From Eutypella sp. D-1 (taxonomy: Eukaryota; Ascomycota; Sordariomycetes; Xylariales; Diatrypaceae), in contig JAJTTP010000007.1 in the NCBI GenBank assembly GCA_023313575.1, forward strand, positions 2,046,001 through 2,110,000: DNA of 64,000 nt, given 5' to 3'. Below the pieces are notes generated by a model. The model was not told where the DNA came from and searched no databases. It saw nothing but the letters and a program-made list of their open reading frames with translations. Positions 50,506 through 61,200 of this stretch are shown one piece after another. The first letter of the stretch is position 1; each line of letters starts with the position of its first letter. A program made the position numbers and the translations under genes.

Positions 50506-52305
50506 TATAATAAATACGATAACGGTATAATATATACGGAAAAATTAAAATAAAACGATATAAACTTTATAAACAATTATAGCTATTATTAATTAATAAA
50601 CGATTATAAAAATTTATTATATTTAATTTTATTATTAAATTACCGATATTAAAAGATTTAATAATATGTAACGGTTATAATAACATATTCGTAATCGTTA
50701 ACCGATTTATAAAATTTTTTTACTTTATTTTATATAACGAAAATATTAACGTAAAATAAATAGCATATATTTGTTTACGATATATTATAATAATATACGG
50801 CCTTATATTCGAAATTATCTCCGATAAAGGAACGATATTTATATCGAAATTTTAATAAAGATTTATAATAAAATTAAGATTAAACCTTAAATAAATAAAT
50901 AAACAAAATAAATTAATTAAATATTAAAAACCTATTTTCGATAATGTATTAATTATAAATAAAATAATTAAATTAAATAATTATTTATCGTATAATTAGC
51001 TTATAATATAACTTATTATAAAAGTATACGAACGATATTTATTAACATTAATTTCGGATTTACTTTAAACGTTTATCGAGACGTTTATAAAAAAGGACCG
51101 GATAATATTAAAGCTATATTAATATTAAAACGATTTAAATAATTACATAAAAAAAGAAAGGAAAAACTCGAATTTATATATTAATAAATAAGCCGATATT
51201 ATAATTAAAAAAGGTTAAAAAAATTAATTTTTTCGGAAAAAAATATAATTTATTTAATTATAAAAAATATTACGATAAAACGATTTAATAAAAAATTCGA
51301 TTATAAATATATCGGACCGTACCTAATTATTAAAAAAATATTAAAAAATAATTATAAACTAAATTTATTATTAAAAGTTAAAATTTATTTAATCTTTTAC
51401 ATTTTTTTATTTAAAAACGTAACGAATATAAATATTATAAAAATAAAATAAAACGATGTCGAAATAAAAATAAACGAATACGAAGTAAAGAAAATCTTAA
51501 ACGTATAAATAAAAAATGGACGAATAAAATATAAAGTTAAATAAAAAAAATATAATAACTTTAAAAATATATAAAAACTTATTAATTATTTAATAAACGT
51601 TTAACGCTTTTTAAAGAATTTTTATTAACGCCGACAGAAACGTTAATAAAAATAGTATTTTAATTAAAATTACCCGATATATTTATTTTAAATTAATTAA
51701 AATCCGGAATAACCTTAGGATTTACTAACGTTTTAATAAACCTTGTAAAACGTATATTTTCCGTTTAACGTTCTTTTGTTTCCAATTTTTTTAATTTTTT
51801 AAAAAATTAAAAATTATAATATATTATCTTTTTTTTACGATATCGAAAAAACTTTTATAATTTTCGAAAATGTTAAAAATATGTAATAACCTCGTTTATT
51901 TCCTTTTAAAAACGAAAAAGTTATTTTTTAATTAATGTTTTTTTACGTTTTAAACGATCTTATTTACGAACGATATTTTAAAAAGAATTAATTAAAATCT
52001 TTAAGTTATCGTATTACTGTTTATATAAAATGAAATTTTAATAACGAGCAAAACTTTCGGATATTACGTATTATTTTTTATAACGAAAATAAAAAAAATA
52101 AAGCATAATTTTAAACCTAAAAAATAAAATATAAAAAGTAAATGCTTTATAATTTTCTTATTAATTAAAACGGTAACGAGATTTAAAAATACGATCAGTT
52201 ATAATAAAAAAAATAAAAATATAAAAACGGAAAAAACTTATAAAAAATAAGTAAAAACACGGAAGTTAAGTTTTAAAGATAAAAACCTTAAAAAAGGAAA
52301 AATCG
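50506..52305 (+). pseudogene. Integrase and chromodomain remnant of copy C
   Basis: The + strand readings follow the gypsy integrase order: a VIVNRFIKFF-like stretch (family consensus VDRLTK), then GLIFEIISDKGTIFI (around the second catalytic Asp, retained), then LIIKKILKNNYKL. The chromodomain is at about 51,440-51,625: EIKINEYEVKKILNV, then GRIKYKVK-stop-KKYNNFKNI-stop-KLINYLIN. The two conserved chromodomain Trp codons are stops, exactly as in copy A. Confidence 0.85.
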
Positions 52306-52715
52306 TGTTATGCCTTAATTAGGCCAAATAAAGGTTAATAACCTTATTCGTTAACGGTATTACCGGAAAAATAAAAATATAAGCCAGCCATATTTAATAA
52401 GTTATAAAAAAAGTTATATTTAAATCCGTTATAATTTATGGATTTAAAGGTATTAATTAGATCCGTTACGATTTAAAGATTTAATATAATTATATATTTT
52501 AATGTTAAAGATAAAGGATATAAATAGTATATAATTACGTTTATTACCTTTTTTTTAAATAATTTTTAAGTTTACCAGTTTATAATATAATTTAATTATT
52601 TAAAATACCTTTTTTTTATTACTAAACGTAATTATTTATTACTTAAAACCTTATCACTCCTGTTAATATAAACCCCTTAACTGGACTAATAGTTAGGAAT
52701 AAACCAGCCGTTATA
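52306..52715 (+). repeat. 3' LTR of copy C (A-type U3)
   Basis: 410 bp, starting TGTTATGCC and ending CAGCCGTTATA. The U3 matches copy A (CCGGAAAAATAAAAATATAA then GCCAGCC), not the 5' LTR at 40454. Confidence 0.8.
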
Positions 52716-54479
52716 ATTTAATTATTTATATTATTATTTCTTTATTTACATTTAATAATTAAGTATTATTAACTTAATTAATTAATAAGTTATTAATTAT
52801 ATTTTATTATATTATTTTAAAAAATAATATTATATATAAATAATGTAATTAAAAAAGGAAATACTCCGTTAATAAACCCGAAGCTGCACCGATAAAATAT
52901 ATATTATACTTAATTACCGCTTATAAATTATTTTAACATAATGTTACCATTTTTTATCCCTTAATAACTTAAAAACCGCGATAATATAATTTTTTATCGT
53001 ACATTATAAACGGCGTTTTTAACTGTATTTAATTTTTAACTTATATTATGTAAGCAGTTTTTAACTTATTTTAAAATAATTTTTAAATGCTTAAACCTTT
53101 TATTAAGTTTATTATATATTATTAATTTATTTACCGAAATAATTATAATAATTAACGCTTTATATTTTTTAAAAATGTTTTTAAAATCTGTTAAAGTTTT
53201 TTATAAAAATAAAAGATTACCGGGAGTTAAGTTTGTATTATTATTTATTATATAATACCAGGCGGAGATTTTTATATAATTTAATATAAAATAAAACGTA
53301 ACGCTTAATACTTTTTATATAAAGCTATGTAATTTAAGTTTTTAAACGCTTATATAAATTAATTTACTAGCTTTAGCTTTAATTTATAAAACGGGGCTAT
53401 ATATTAATTTAAAAAAAAACGTTATAAATTATATTATATAAAAAGCCGATTTTTACGTTTATGTAATAATAATAAAGCTTACGGAATAAATAAAAACTAA
53501 GTAAGTAAATCGTTAAAGCTTTATATTAATATATATTATTAATTATTATAATTATTATATTATTAAAAAGTTAACAGATAAAAACCGGTTACTTTTACAA
53601 TTAATTAATAATTAAAGCGGCTTTTTTATATTAACGGCGTATTTATTTTTATAAAAATAAATTAAGTTTATCCTTAATAAAATAAATCCGGGAAATATAA
53701 TATCGGTACGAAATTAAATAAGTTACGGTTAATAATAAGGTATATTTATATAAAAAGATATATATATACCGGATATTATAAAATAGTTAAAAAATAAATG
53801 CGGTTAATAATTAAAACCGATATAAATATTTTATTTATAATAAACTAACTTATTTATAATTATGCTTACGGTTATACTTATATTTATTTCCGCCGCTTTC
53901 GATAATATAATAAAGTAATACGGTATAATATGCAGTTATTAATTAATCCTTTATAATGGTTTTTATATATAGCTTTTAAAATTATTAAAAAAAGGTAATT
54001 TTATTTATAAATAATTAATCCTTAATTTTTTAAAATCGATTAAATATTTAAACGTTAAAGGTATAATTAATAAGTAGCGGTTATTTTATATAATATATGC
54101 TTATAAAGATTTATATAAGTTTATTTTTTATATTAAACCGGTTATTATTAATATTTTTAACGATATAAATTTAAGTTTAATACAGTATATAACTTATTAT
54201 ATATTTATTAATATAATTAATATAAATATTATTTAAAAAACGAATAAGGTTTAATATAATCGGTTATATCGGATTTAATTAATATCGAAATAATTAATAA
54301 TTAATAATTAATATTATTAATTTTACTTAATATTTAAAAAAAGTTTTATTAAGATAAAAATGGATCCGAAAAATTAAAAAGTTAAAAAATAAAAAATAAA
54401 GTTAATAAAGGTTAAATTAAGGTTTATATTAAGCGGTAAAATCTGCTACCGCTTATATCCGTTAAGATTAACGTATTAT
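52716..54479. other. AT-rich mutated DNA, no identifiable element
   Basis: About 1.8 kb with CpG-only cytosines and no readable domain. The mutation density falls toward 54,400. Confidence 0.5.
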
Positions 54480-54695
54480 TTAATACGGGGCTTTAACAGC
54501 TGGCAAAAAAGGCATATAAATAAGCTTAATGTTAACACCCTCCGTTAATACCTTTAATACCGTAGCCTTGACCAGCTTAATTTTAGGCGGTAATTTAATA
54601 TCTTTATAACCCTTAATAACGCTTAAACCATTTATAACCCTATATATATAAATATAAGCTGCTAAAGCTTTTCTAACCATACGCTTAACAGGCAT
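54480..54695 (-). CDS. Short lysine-rich ORF, unknown
   Basis: A 71-codon frame that starts MPVKRMVRKALAAYIYIYR and ends MPFLPAVKAPY. It is open although it lies at the edge of degraded DNA, and the ATG sits at the transition to normal composition. It could be the start of a gene or transposon ORF whose remainder is lost. No family was recognised. Confidence 0.25.
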   Translation of the reverse strand: MPVKRMVRKALAAYIYIYRVINGLSVIKGYKDIKLPPKIKLVKATVLKVLTEGVNIKLIYMPFLPAVKAPY

Positions 54696-55102
54696 GATTC
54701 ATAAGATACTGGCTTAGCTGAATCTGCTCCACTCATCAGCTGTCTGCCAGCCATCAACCCCGGATGGCCCGACTGCAGTATTATGCTATGTAGGTTATGA
54801 TATGTAGCTCCTAATTCTACGATTGCTGCCTGTTAGGCAATACGCTTATAAAAAGGTTATAGCCTGTTAACAGTGTAATATATTATAGCAAAGGTAATCG
54901 GATCACTTTTATTATCGTATTTTCTTTTTTTATTTTCCCTTTTTAAGCCATTAGCAGCAGCAGCAGAAACAATAGTAAAAATGGCTGCCCTTGGGCCGGA
55001 TTAATATGATTAATATGAGATCCCCTTTTTGCCTTTTCCGCCCCGTACTGCCCGGCCTAGCCCGCTACCCCCCCCCCTCTTACTTTAAAAAAAAAGACGG
55101 GT

Positions 55103-55420
55103 GTTATACCTAAGCCTAAGCTTAAACCTAAAGGTAAGCTAAAACCTTAGAACGTTATAGCCCCTGATTTAACCAAATATATAAAACCCGAAACGGCTTA
55201 AAAGGCCGTTAAGAAAACCTATAATGCCGCCCGCTGCCGTTACCTTATTACTACGCCTACGGCTTCCTTTTTTACCTTTTTTTTTAACCTTTTAACCCGG
55301 TGCCTTTTTTAATATAAGCCCGGTAACACTCGGAAGGGAGACTTTAATCTTTTTACCGGTGCTGCCGGTGTTAATCGCAACTTAAAAGCAACCTTATTAT
55401 AAGTATCGGGACCGGCTTAA
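55103..55420 (+). pseudogene. RIP-mutated gene fragment related to 57,109-57,426
   Basis: One frame can be read for about 105 codons with four internal stops (in the contexts KP-stop-NV, TA-stop-KA, LF-stop-YK and LL-stop-VS). Each is TAG or TAA, as produced from Gln codons by C-to-T change. It starts with a PK-rich stretch (VIPKPKLKPKGKLKP) and contains YKPGNTRKGDFNLFTGAAG, closely matching YKEGSSRKGDFNLLTGAVG in the second fragment. The cysteine cluster seen there is not preserved downstream. Confidence 0.6.
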
Positions 55421-56422
55421 AAGGAGGGTAAGGAATGCTTTTGCAATAACAAACGTTGATTCTTTTTTTAATTAAATAAATAGTTTAATATAATAAAAAT
55501 CCTGGCAATTTGCAACATTGTTATATTTTATTTATAAATAATGTAATAAATATATGTAGCTATAAACATTTTTAAATAAAGTTTTGTTTATTTCTTATTA
55601 TGGAGCTTTTTTACACTAAGATTAAAGTAAAATAGTTTAAAATAAATAATAATAACTAGTTATTATTATCGAGCTTTATTACGTATATATAACAATTAAG
55701 CATTTATTAACTTAATAATTAAACAATTTGTTTAAATATCTTTAACGATTTTTTATAGCTTATTTTATATTAATGTAATCCATTAAATTCCTTTATATGT
55801 TTACGTTATTAAAGTTTATCTTATAAACGTTTAATTAGCGGTGATATATTATCGTTAATAACTTTATGCCTTTTATTATAAAAAAGCTTAATAATATCCT
55901 TTTAAGCGTTACGTTTTTTTTTTACGTTTAGCCTATCTAGCCTTTTTCCTATCCTCCTAACGACGTCTGATCCCGGTCTAGGATAGGATTAAATAAGTAA
56001 CCAACTCGTGGTTGTGATCCTGACGATATTCCTAACTGGATAAGGCGGGCACTTAGTCAATTGGTGTCGCGTTTAGTAGATCCCAAATAAGAGCGTCATA
56101 ATACAGTAGGAACTGATCATGTCCTTCAGGGAAAGAAGAAGGACCATTCTGATACTCCAAGACAGTCGGTTTTACGACTGCAGTCACTTATAAGGATTCA
56201 ACGGCGATGTGCGGGCGGGCCGGCAAGACGCTTGGCTCAGCTCAAGTACTTTAAATAAGAAAGACGAGGGTGATAAAGGAATTTTCTCGGGTTTGTCATC
56301 TGTTACTTTTAATTCAGAGTTTCACAAATATATTCTCGCGCTGCATAAGTTAAGGTTTTCATAGGTATTGAAACGCGCTGGTTCCTCGTTAGCAGTAATA
56401 AGTCGTGCCTAATATTGCTTGG
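55421..56422. other. Mixed-composition DNA, no gene seen
   Basis: AT-rich and mutated to about 55,920, then normal composition. No coding pattern. The boundary near 55,920 marks the end of one RIP tract. Confidence 0.5.
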
Positions 56423-56686
56423 TTATAGCCAGAGGATTTTGCTAATCAAAGAGCCATACCACGAGTGAACGCTATGGGTGGCGCTGAAGAAGATATAATA
56501 GATCGGGAGGATGAGGGCGAAAGGCTGTTCGAAGGTGACGACATCGACAATTTTTAGTCTTAAGCTATCCACAATTGTAACAAGGGCTAGGATAGGGCTT
56601 GTGTGGAGAGTACTAATTGATTTTCTTCGGTCATCAAAGGGCCTTGAGGATCCCTCTCTCCTGGCAGTCTTGGAGGGAATCCTCAC
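56423..56686 (-). CDS. Possible membrane-protein exon, uncertain
   Basis: An 87-codon frame. The N-terminal part is basic (SKTARREGSSRPFDDRRKS) and the rest hydrophobic (FALILPIYYIFFSATH). It may be a gene fragment in the island or a chance frame. No splice partner or family was recognised. Confidence 0.2.
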   Translation of the reverse strand: MRIPSKTARREGSSRPFDDRRKSISTLHTSPILALVTIVDSLRLKIVDVVTFEQPFALILPIYYIFFSATHSVHSWYGSLISKILWL

Positions 56687-56875
56687 ATCTATATATACAC
56701 AATCTGGATCTAGTTCGTACTGTACGTACTGGAGTCTTTTAGTTTGTTAGGTGTAGGGAATGACATGTTATTGCATCCAACCGAGCCTTCTGCAGATACT
56801 CCACCTGCAGCTAAGATATCCTGTTGTGTCTACGGGGGCGTTCCCGTATGACAAGAATGGCTCGGGGGAGAACTA

Positions 56876-57097
56876 AGTGTGATATATCACACTAGGTAGT
56901 AGGCTAGAGAAATAGGTATAATAATCCAGTGTGATATATCACGTTTGGTGATCTTAATATACGACCCTTATGCTGTTCAGTGTGGTATATCACACTAGAT
57001 GGTTATTCCCTATTCCCTAATCCATCCAGGTGTGATATATCACACCTTGTCATAATAGTATACGATCCCAGTGCTGCCTAGTGTGATATATCACACC
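56876..57097. repeat. Array of five regularly spaced 16-bp palindromes
   Basis: The unit is GTGTGATATATCACAC, a perfect palindrome. Copies start at 56877, 56929, 56980, 57030 and 57081, that is, 50-52 bp apart. Copies 1, 4 and 5 are exact. Copy 2 differs at its 3' end (..CACGT) and copy 3 at one base (GTGTGGTATA..). Flanking bases often extend the palindrome to 18 bp. Spacers are 34-36 bp. Spacers 2 and 4 resemble each other (TTAATATACGACCC against TAGTATACGATCCC), suggesting a higher-order unit of about 101 bp. Possible roles are a multimeric protein-binding site or the remains of a tandem repeat. A eukaryotic genome rules out CRISPR. Confidence 0.85.
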
Positions 57098-57108
57098 GTA
57101 GCATACTG

Positions 57109-57426
57109 GCGACCAAGCCGACTGCTCCATCTCTTATCCCCCTCCTGGAACTCCCTGTCCAGAGAACCCTTCAGTATAAAGAGGGTAGTTCCAGGAAGGG
57201 TGATTTTAACCTCCTTACAGGCGCAGTGGGTGCCAATCGCAATTTAAGGGCAGCCTTGTTACAAGTTTCTAGCCCTGAGCGCCAGCCATGTACGCGCTGC
57301 CTGGAGATTAGAGACCTGTGGGATGTCTGTGTCGGCAACGAAGGTTCCCCGTGTGCTGGCTGCATATAGAACAGCCAAGCCACCAAGTGCTATATATATC
57401 TTCTTATCTACCCCACTAACACATAA
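57109..57426 (+). pseudogene. DUF3716-like cysteine-cluster gene fragment
   Basis: The + frame runs from about 57,109 to the TAA at 57,424 with a single internal stop (TAG at 57,367, probably from CAG). It contains YKEGSSRKGDFNLLTGAVG, NRNLRAALLQVSSPE, then PCTRCLEIRDLWDVC, GNEGSPCAGC and, after the stop, NSQATKC. The pattern C-x2-C-x11-C-x8-C-x2-C-x8-C matches my memory of DUF3716, a domain of unknown function common in lineage-specific fungal proteins. It starts within about 15 bp of the palindrome array. No start codon is evident, so it is probably a 3' exon. Confidence 0.55.
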
Positions 57427-57968
57427 TTTTGCCATCTGTAGTTAGGACAATAGCTATTGCACCACCTAGCGCCCCGCACTAAACCTTATTCCAACAATTT
57501 ATCCCATATCATTCCTAGTAATAGTTAGGGCTTCAGGCACTAACCTTTATTTACTAATTCTATCCCATCCCGAAACTAACTTATCACCAACACCATTACC
57601 AACACAACAACGACGTTTCCTTTCGACGAAAATTCGAATTTTTGAGCTGTCAACAAACGGGCTTCGGATTTATCGAATATAACGTCGAATAAAGGCATTC
57701 ATAGTTTTTCCATCAATTTCTTTTTCAAAGCGCGGTTAAGTTACGGCCTCTTCCAAAATCTGGGCGCTTTTGAGCTAACTGGAGCCTATCTGCAGACGCC
57801 CCCCCCAACCCCTGGGATCACACCTATAGTAGCCTCTGCGTCAAGCCACGTTGTGAGCGGTAAAGTCTAGGAAACCCCCTCCCCACCACCTGCGGGTGAA
57901 TAGACAGAGCGGTATAGCAGTTCGCCTGTAATTCAATGCTTGGCAACGAGGCCTACTATGGGTGTAGT
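57427..57968. other. Normal-composition DNA, no gene seen
   Basis: About 540 bp between the cysteine-cluster fragment and the 57-codon ORF. It contains C-rich and A/C-rich low-complexity stretches and no coding pattern. Confidence 0.5.
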
Positions 57969-58142
57969 CTACGGGGCGGCGGTGCTGGCTGCGGCCGACC
58001 CTGCCTGCGCCGACCCTACTTTGTACCGAGCCATGCCCTTGGCGGCGATATCCAAGATCCCCCGCAGCGAATCCATGGCCTCCTCATATGCCTCAGGGGA
58101 CTCTTCCAGCCAACCCTCTACCTCGTGATGGACCTCCCACAT
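57969..58142 (-). CDS. 57-residue acidic helical ORF, unknown
   Basis: An ATG-to-TAG frame of 57 codons with clear amino-acid bias. It starts MWEVHHEVEGWLEESPEAYE, continues EAMDSLRGILDIAAKGMARY and ends in an Ala/Ser/Gly-rich tail. It reads as two amphipathic helices. The opposite strand carries frames without such character. It lies about 150 bp before AT-rich block 3 and on the strand opposite the DUF3716-like fragment. It may be a short protein or the last exon of a gene whose 5' part was lost to the repeat block. I do not recognise the family. Confidence 0.45.
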   Translation of the reverse strand: MWEVHHEVEGWLEESPEAYEEAMDSLRGILDIAAKGMARYKVGSAQAGSAAASTAAP

Positions 58143-58299
58143 CCTACTTGTGACAAGGAGGGGTTATGGCTTGGATATAATATATCAGATTCAGCTAATA
58201 ATTGACTAAAGTCCTTTAAAGGTGCGATGCCCTTCTATCCATCTGGGAGAGGGCCAGAGGATAGGTCTGGTATTTATATATAATCGTACGGAGTACATA

Positions 58300-61200
58300 T
58301 CTTAAAAAAAATGGTTATATCTTTAATTTATTATATCCATTTTAACGCCCGTTAACGTTATATATTTTTATTTTTATTTTTAATAATTAATAGGTTTTTA
58401 ATAATACCGATTTTATATAAAAATACCCCCCCGTATAATATTATTTCTTTTTTTTAAAAAAACCTTATTTTAAACGATAATAAAATCAGTTTTAACTTAA
58501 TTCGGTAAAAGGAATTAACGTTTTAAAATTTATTAACTTACCGGGTTTAAATCGGTGGAATTTATAAATTATTTATTTAATTTTTAATTTTAAAAAGTTT
58601 TTATAAAGTTTTTAAATTTAATTATTTTTTTAAAATAATTATATTACCGTATATAATATTTTACCTTTTTTTTTATACGTTTAAAATTTATAATCTTTTT
58701 TATTATATGCTTAAATTTAACTTTTAATACTTTTTATAAAACCTAATTAAAATTAAAAATTTCCTAATTATTAACGCGATAAAATTTAATAAATAAAATA
58801 TAAAACATATTATAAATTAACTAATAATGTAAAAATTTAAAAATAATAGCCGTAAAAAATATTATTTTAATAATTTTATATAAATTTAATATTTTATAAT
58901 TTAATTTTTTAACCGGCCTTTTAATTTTAATATATTTTCTGTTTAATATTATTATTTAATTTATTTAATAAATAAAAGCTTTAATTCTTTTTTTATTTAC
59001 TTAATACTTATATCATATACGGCTTTTTTCGATTAATTTTTTTATTTTTTCGTAAATCGAAGTTATTTAATAAGTATATAATTAATTAATAAAATTAAAA
59101 AGTATATTTAAAAAAAAGTTATTAATAATAAGGTAATATTTATAATTAACGTAAAAAAAGGTTATCCCCGATAAAATTAATTAAGTATTATTATACGTAA
59201 ATTTTACGATAAAAAATAAATCTTTTTAATCGGATATTTTATAATTAATAAAAGCTTAAAAATAAACTTCGAAAAATTAATTAATTTGCTTTATTTAACC
59301 GTTAGTTTTAAAATAAAAGGTTATATTTATTCGGGGTTTAATTTTAATAAATTAAAAAAGGTTTTACCATAAATTAAAATTGAATTTAAAATCTTTATTA
59401 AAAATAATATTAAAAAGGATATTATAATATTTTTAATAATATTTCGTAAATAAGTAAATAAAATTATTTATTTATTTTTTATTTATTTTAAATAAAATAA
59501 AATAAACTATTTTAAAAAAAAGATTTATAATAATTTATATAAAATTATATTTATTAAACAAAAGCAAATTTACAATAAAATTTATTACGATAATTAATTA
59601 CGGTTTATAATAAAGTTTTATAAGTTAAAAAAAGTTATAAAACGTATGTTTAAAATTTTTTATTTTTTAATATATAAAGCACTTTTTAATAAAGTCCCGG
59701 ATAAAAGTTTTTAATCCTGGTTATTAAAAATTCTTAATAATTAGTTTTAAGGTTTTATTTATATTTATATATTTTATTACCTTTTTTTAAAGGTTATTCA
59801 GGATTTAAAATCAACTTTTACGGTATAATAAACTTTTTTTAATTTCGATATATTAATTTAAATTAATTAATATCTTTTAATATTTCATATCTTTTAAAAA
59901 CGTTATTTTAACTTTTTTAATAAAATCGGGATATTATTTAAATATTAAGATATTATTTAATCGTGTTAATAATAATACAAATAATGGTATTTTTATTATA
60001 TTAAAATTTTTAACCGTACCGGTTATAAAATGTTTATTTTATAAAACCGTTTTAATAAGCTAATTTTTAAATCCTTTTTTTTAAAGTAATATTATTTAAG
60101 TTTAAAAAAAATATCGGCCTTTTTATTTTATTTATTTAAACGATAATTAATAATAAATTAATAAATAAAAAATTATTATACTTAACGGGCTTATTAATAA
60201 TTAAATACTTTAGCCGTAATAAAACAAACCAGGTTTTAATAATCGGAAAATACCTCGATTCGATATTAAAACTTTTTAAAATAATAGCACCACTTTTTAA
60301 AAACATCGATAATAATTAATAACTTTTTATCGTAAATTTTATAATTTATTTCCGTTAGCGTTAATTTATAAAAATAAAAAGTAATAAAATATAACCTGTT
60401 ATAATCGTTTTTTTAAAAAAAAATAACGGCTAAAATAAAATTAAATACGTTAATTTTAACGATAACTTATTATAAAAAGTTAAAATAAGCTAAAATAAAC
60501 GTTAAAATAAACCGGTCTTTAAGGTTTTTAAATATATAATCCATTTTCTCGGTCCATTTTTAATTTTTTAATTAATTTTATTACTTTCGTTAATTAATTT
60601 AATAATGTTTAAAAATTTTTTAATAAATTTTCGATAAAAGTTTATAAAACCGATAAAATTTTATAATTATTTTAATAATCGAAAAACTTTTTAATTTATA
60701 ATAGTTTTAATTTTTTTAAACGATATAAACGTACCGTTTTTACCGATAATAAATTTTACGAATTCCATTTCGTAAACCGTTTATTTATATTTTTAAAATA
60801 TAATAATTAAATAATATTAAATAAAATAATAAAGGATTTTTTTAATTATTTTATTATGGCATTCCAGGGCAAAGGCATAAATAAATAAGTTATTAATATA
60901 AACCAGGATACCGTTATCGATTATATTTTTAAAAATCTTATTTATTAAATCTTAAAATATAATAAAAGCATTTATTAAGCCGAAAAGTATAATTAAATAT
61001 TTAAATAGCCCGTATTTATATTTAAAGGCCGTTTTTTATTTATTTTTTTCCCGGATATAAATTAAATTAAAACCAGCTTTAAAGTTTATTTTTATAAATT
61101 ATTTAATTTTTTTAAATTTATGCTGTATTTCTGAAATAAAAGGTAATAAATAACGGACGGGGATAATAATATTATTAAGCTTACGATAATCGATAACTGG

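Larger units (their letters stand above)
40454..52715 (+). mobile_element. Gypsy element copy C, plus strand, broken by later insertions
   Basis: A composite remnant in + orientation. It has a 5' LTR at 40454-40846, gag with a zinc-knuckle remnant near 41,687-41,728 (YYNCNKRKHF, where two of three cysteines are now Tyr), and sequence up to just before the RT core, ending at 43,285. It resumes at 50,506 inside integrase and runs through a chromodomain to the LTR at 52306-52715. Copy B (43286-50505) and a solo LTR (42015-42438) lie inside it. About 1.3 kb or more of RT/RNase H is missing. The 5' LTR is B-type and the 3' LTR A-type, and the outer flanks (AATAA, ATTTA) do not match, so it may be a recombinant rather than one insertion. 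Confidence 0.7.

Noticed and set aside
56876..57097. CRISPR-like pattern of short repeats and unique spacers
   Set aside because: The genome is clearly eukaryotic. The repeats are perfect palindromes of 16 bp, two spacers resemble each other, and no cas genes are present.
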